DNA of 64,000 nt, taken from positions 70,474,783-70,538,782 of the forward strand of contig JAKCOZ010000002.1 in assembly GCA_022605955.1 (NCBI GenBank). Direction: 5' to 3'. Of the stretch, positions 62,191-64,000 are shown piece by piece. Origin of the DNA: Rallus limicola. Taxonomy: Eukaryota; Chordata; Aves; Gruiformes; Rallidae. The notes under the pieces were generated by a model, which saw nothing but the letters and a program-made list of their open reading frames with translations, was not told the origin of the DNA and made no database searches. How positions within the stretch are numbered: the stretch's first letter is position 1; every line of letters starts with the position of its first letter. A program made the position numbers and the translations under genes.

Positions 62191-64000
62191 GGGTCAGTAT
62201 GTAGGAATGCCTGATACATTTCCCTAGAGATAGTCTGCAGCTCTAAATAATGCTAAAAACAAATCTGGGGTTATTCAAGGTCATTAAAAAGTGTGCTATT
62301 TTATACAAATGCAATACCCAAATTCCTACACTAAGAACAAATAAACTCTATAAATAAGCACTGAGATTAATTTTTAAACTATTGAGGGCAAGTGTAAGGG
62401 AAGAGGAATCATGTGAGATGTATTTTAGGGAATGCAATGTAAACCTGGTATCTGCAGTGACTGTGGTACTTGCTAAATACCTCTTGCAGGTTCCATCTCA
62501 TGCTGGCCAATCAAGCAGAAAAAAGAAGGTTCAATATTAAAAAATGACCAAAATTTTTGCATATAATTTATAAACAAATGCAAAATACACCTTCAGAGGA
62601 AAAAGTGGATGTGTTACATGGGCATCAGGGATTTCTGGTTACTAGAGCTCAGGAATGGAGAAGGAAAGCATTTAATACTCAACTGGGCAGGACCCTGATA
62701 CAATCACAGGTTATTATTTGTAGAGTTTTAGAACTTCAAGATACCAATCATTAATAATAAAAGAAAAAAACAACCACCTCAGGGAAAAGATTAGGTGGTC
62801 TGAGAGGTCTGTCATCTTTGTAACTCCATGAATGGCAATGTCATCTGTGCCATGTTCAGCACAATAGTGACCCGGATCCCCTCAGAAAAACAGATTGTAA
62901 CTAAAGCATCACTTCTTTTTCCAAACTGGAGTTTTTCTGTTTACTTCAATATGAATCATGTGTTTATCAGTTTTCTGCTAAATGCAACTTGCAGATGCTG
63001 ATGCAGAAGTGATTAGCATATCACTATTTCTGGCCCTGCAAATATGCTGCAGAAATTTTTGGCTTTCATTCACATAAAAAAGTGCTTATAAGCTATTTCC
63101 AATACACGGAGTCTCCAGATGTCAAAGATCAAAGACTCATTAAAATATATTAAATTACAGCTGCAGAATGAGCTATTAGAATGCTATTTGTGCATGCACA
63201 GTGCTAGAAAATGAAGAACACTTCCTTAATGTATCATCACTGTGGTTCTCATTTAGTGAGCTCAGCATTTATAAAGCCAAAGAATTCCACATTATCAAAT
63301 ATCATTAAAGTTCTACCAGGTCTGCCTTAAGGGTAAAAATACACTTGGGGTCACCTACTGTGAATCTAATTTGGGTTTTTTTTTGTAATGAACTTTTCTT
63401 TGACTTTGCTACCATGAAATAAAAAGGACTGAAAATATCAACACTGATTCCCAGTTCTCTTACAAAAAAGTTCTTTTCGAGCTATGCTTACACAATCAAG
63501 ACTCATCTGATCATGTGTTAATTTTCTCCTAATTAGCACAAACTCTTAATTTCTTATTTACAATATGGGTTATTTTAGCAGAGTTGAAGTCCTGCTGACC
63601 AACATTTACCGTTGGTGGAAGGTCAAATAACTACAAAATCCATAACAGTACACTTAATAGCCATTTTAAAATTAAATGAAATACCACATTTTTCATCTGA
63701 CCTAAAAAATATTCTAAATGTATGCTTTGAATTTCAAAGAAGAAATATATCTGCAAATCTCTTCAGTTCCGCTGGACCTCAAAATGAACATGTGTGTTGA
63801 ATTTTAAAGTCCAGTACAACTTTTCTTATAAAACTAAAGCTAAAGAAAACCACAGAAAATTTTAAGTCAACTTTAGCAGGTCTACTGAGATGCAATTAGG
63901 TTGGATAGCTTGATAAAATGGAATAGATAGGACTCGAGTTTATTGACTACTACTGGTTGTTCATGTGACATGCAATTTGTTTCATGCTGGGTTCTTTGTG
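62191..64000. other. Unique AT-rich non-coding DNA
   Basis: No transposon or confident exon seen to the end of the window. The open frames at 62557 and 63612 (65 and 62 codons, plus strand) lack splice signals and motifs and are treated as chance. Confidence 0.5.

Overview
This is 64 kb of AT-rich, CpG-poor vertebrate nuclear DNA, most likely from a bird. The clearest evidence is at least nine truncated CR1 LINE copies, several ending in decayed copies of the (ATTCTRTG)n tail typical of avian CR1, plus two copies, in opposite orientation, of one endogenous-retrovirus LTR family common in bird genomes. Long reading frames are absent apart from LINE relics; the open frames of 60-156 codons are what AT-rich non-coding DNA gives by chance. 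I see no bacterial genes, rRNA, tRNA, CRISPR array or CpG island.

Layout. 1-10 kb: unique sequence with two CR1 pieces and two short hairpins (3.46 and 7.33 kb). 10.3-10.8 kb: a minus-strand solo LTR with a 5-bp target duplication differing at one base. 15.8-16.1 and 19.9-20.7 kb: plus-strand CR1. 31.1-31.8 and 33.8-34.1 kb: minus-strand CR1. 42.7-44.4 kb: traces of an old duplication with about 0.9 kb spacing. 48.6-49.3 kb: a plus-strand CR1 of the same type as that at 19.9 kb. 55.9-56.5 kb: a plus-strand solo LTR. 57.6-58.0 and 62.1-62.2 kb: minus-strand CR1 fragments. The rest is unique sequence with short A-tracts and microsatellites.

Genes. The best protein-coding signal is a minus-strand internal exon at 33554-33664: 37 codons, open in only one frame, bounded by CAG and GTAAGT, with a perfect TACTAAC branch site 24 nt upstream. 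A second minus-strand candidate of 152 bp lies at 37433-37584. Its end phase (0) matches the start phase of the first. Weaker splice-bounded minus-strand candidates lie at 33355, 35977, 26484, 15502, 14207 and 13082. I read the window as mostly introns of one long minus-strand gene that I could not identify. The weak candidates may be chance pseudo-exons, and their phases do not all agree.
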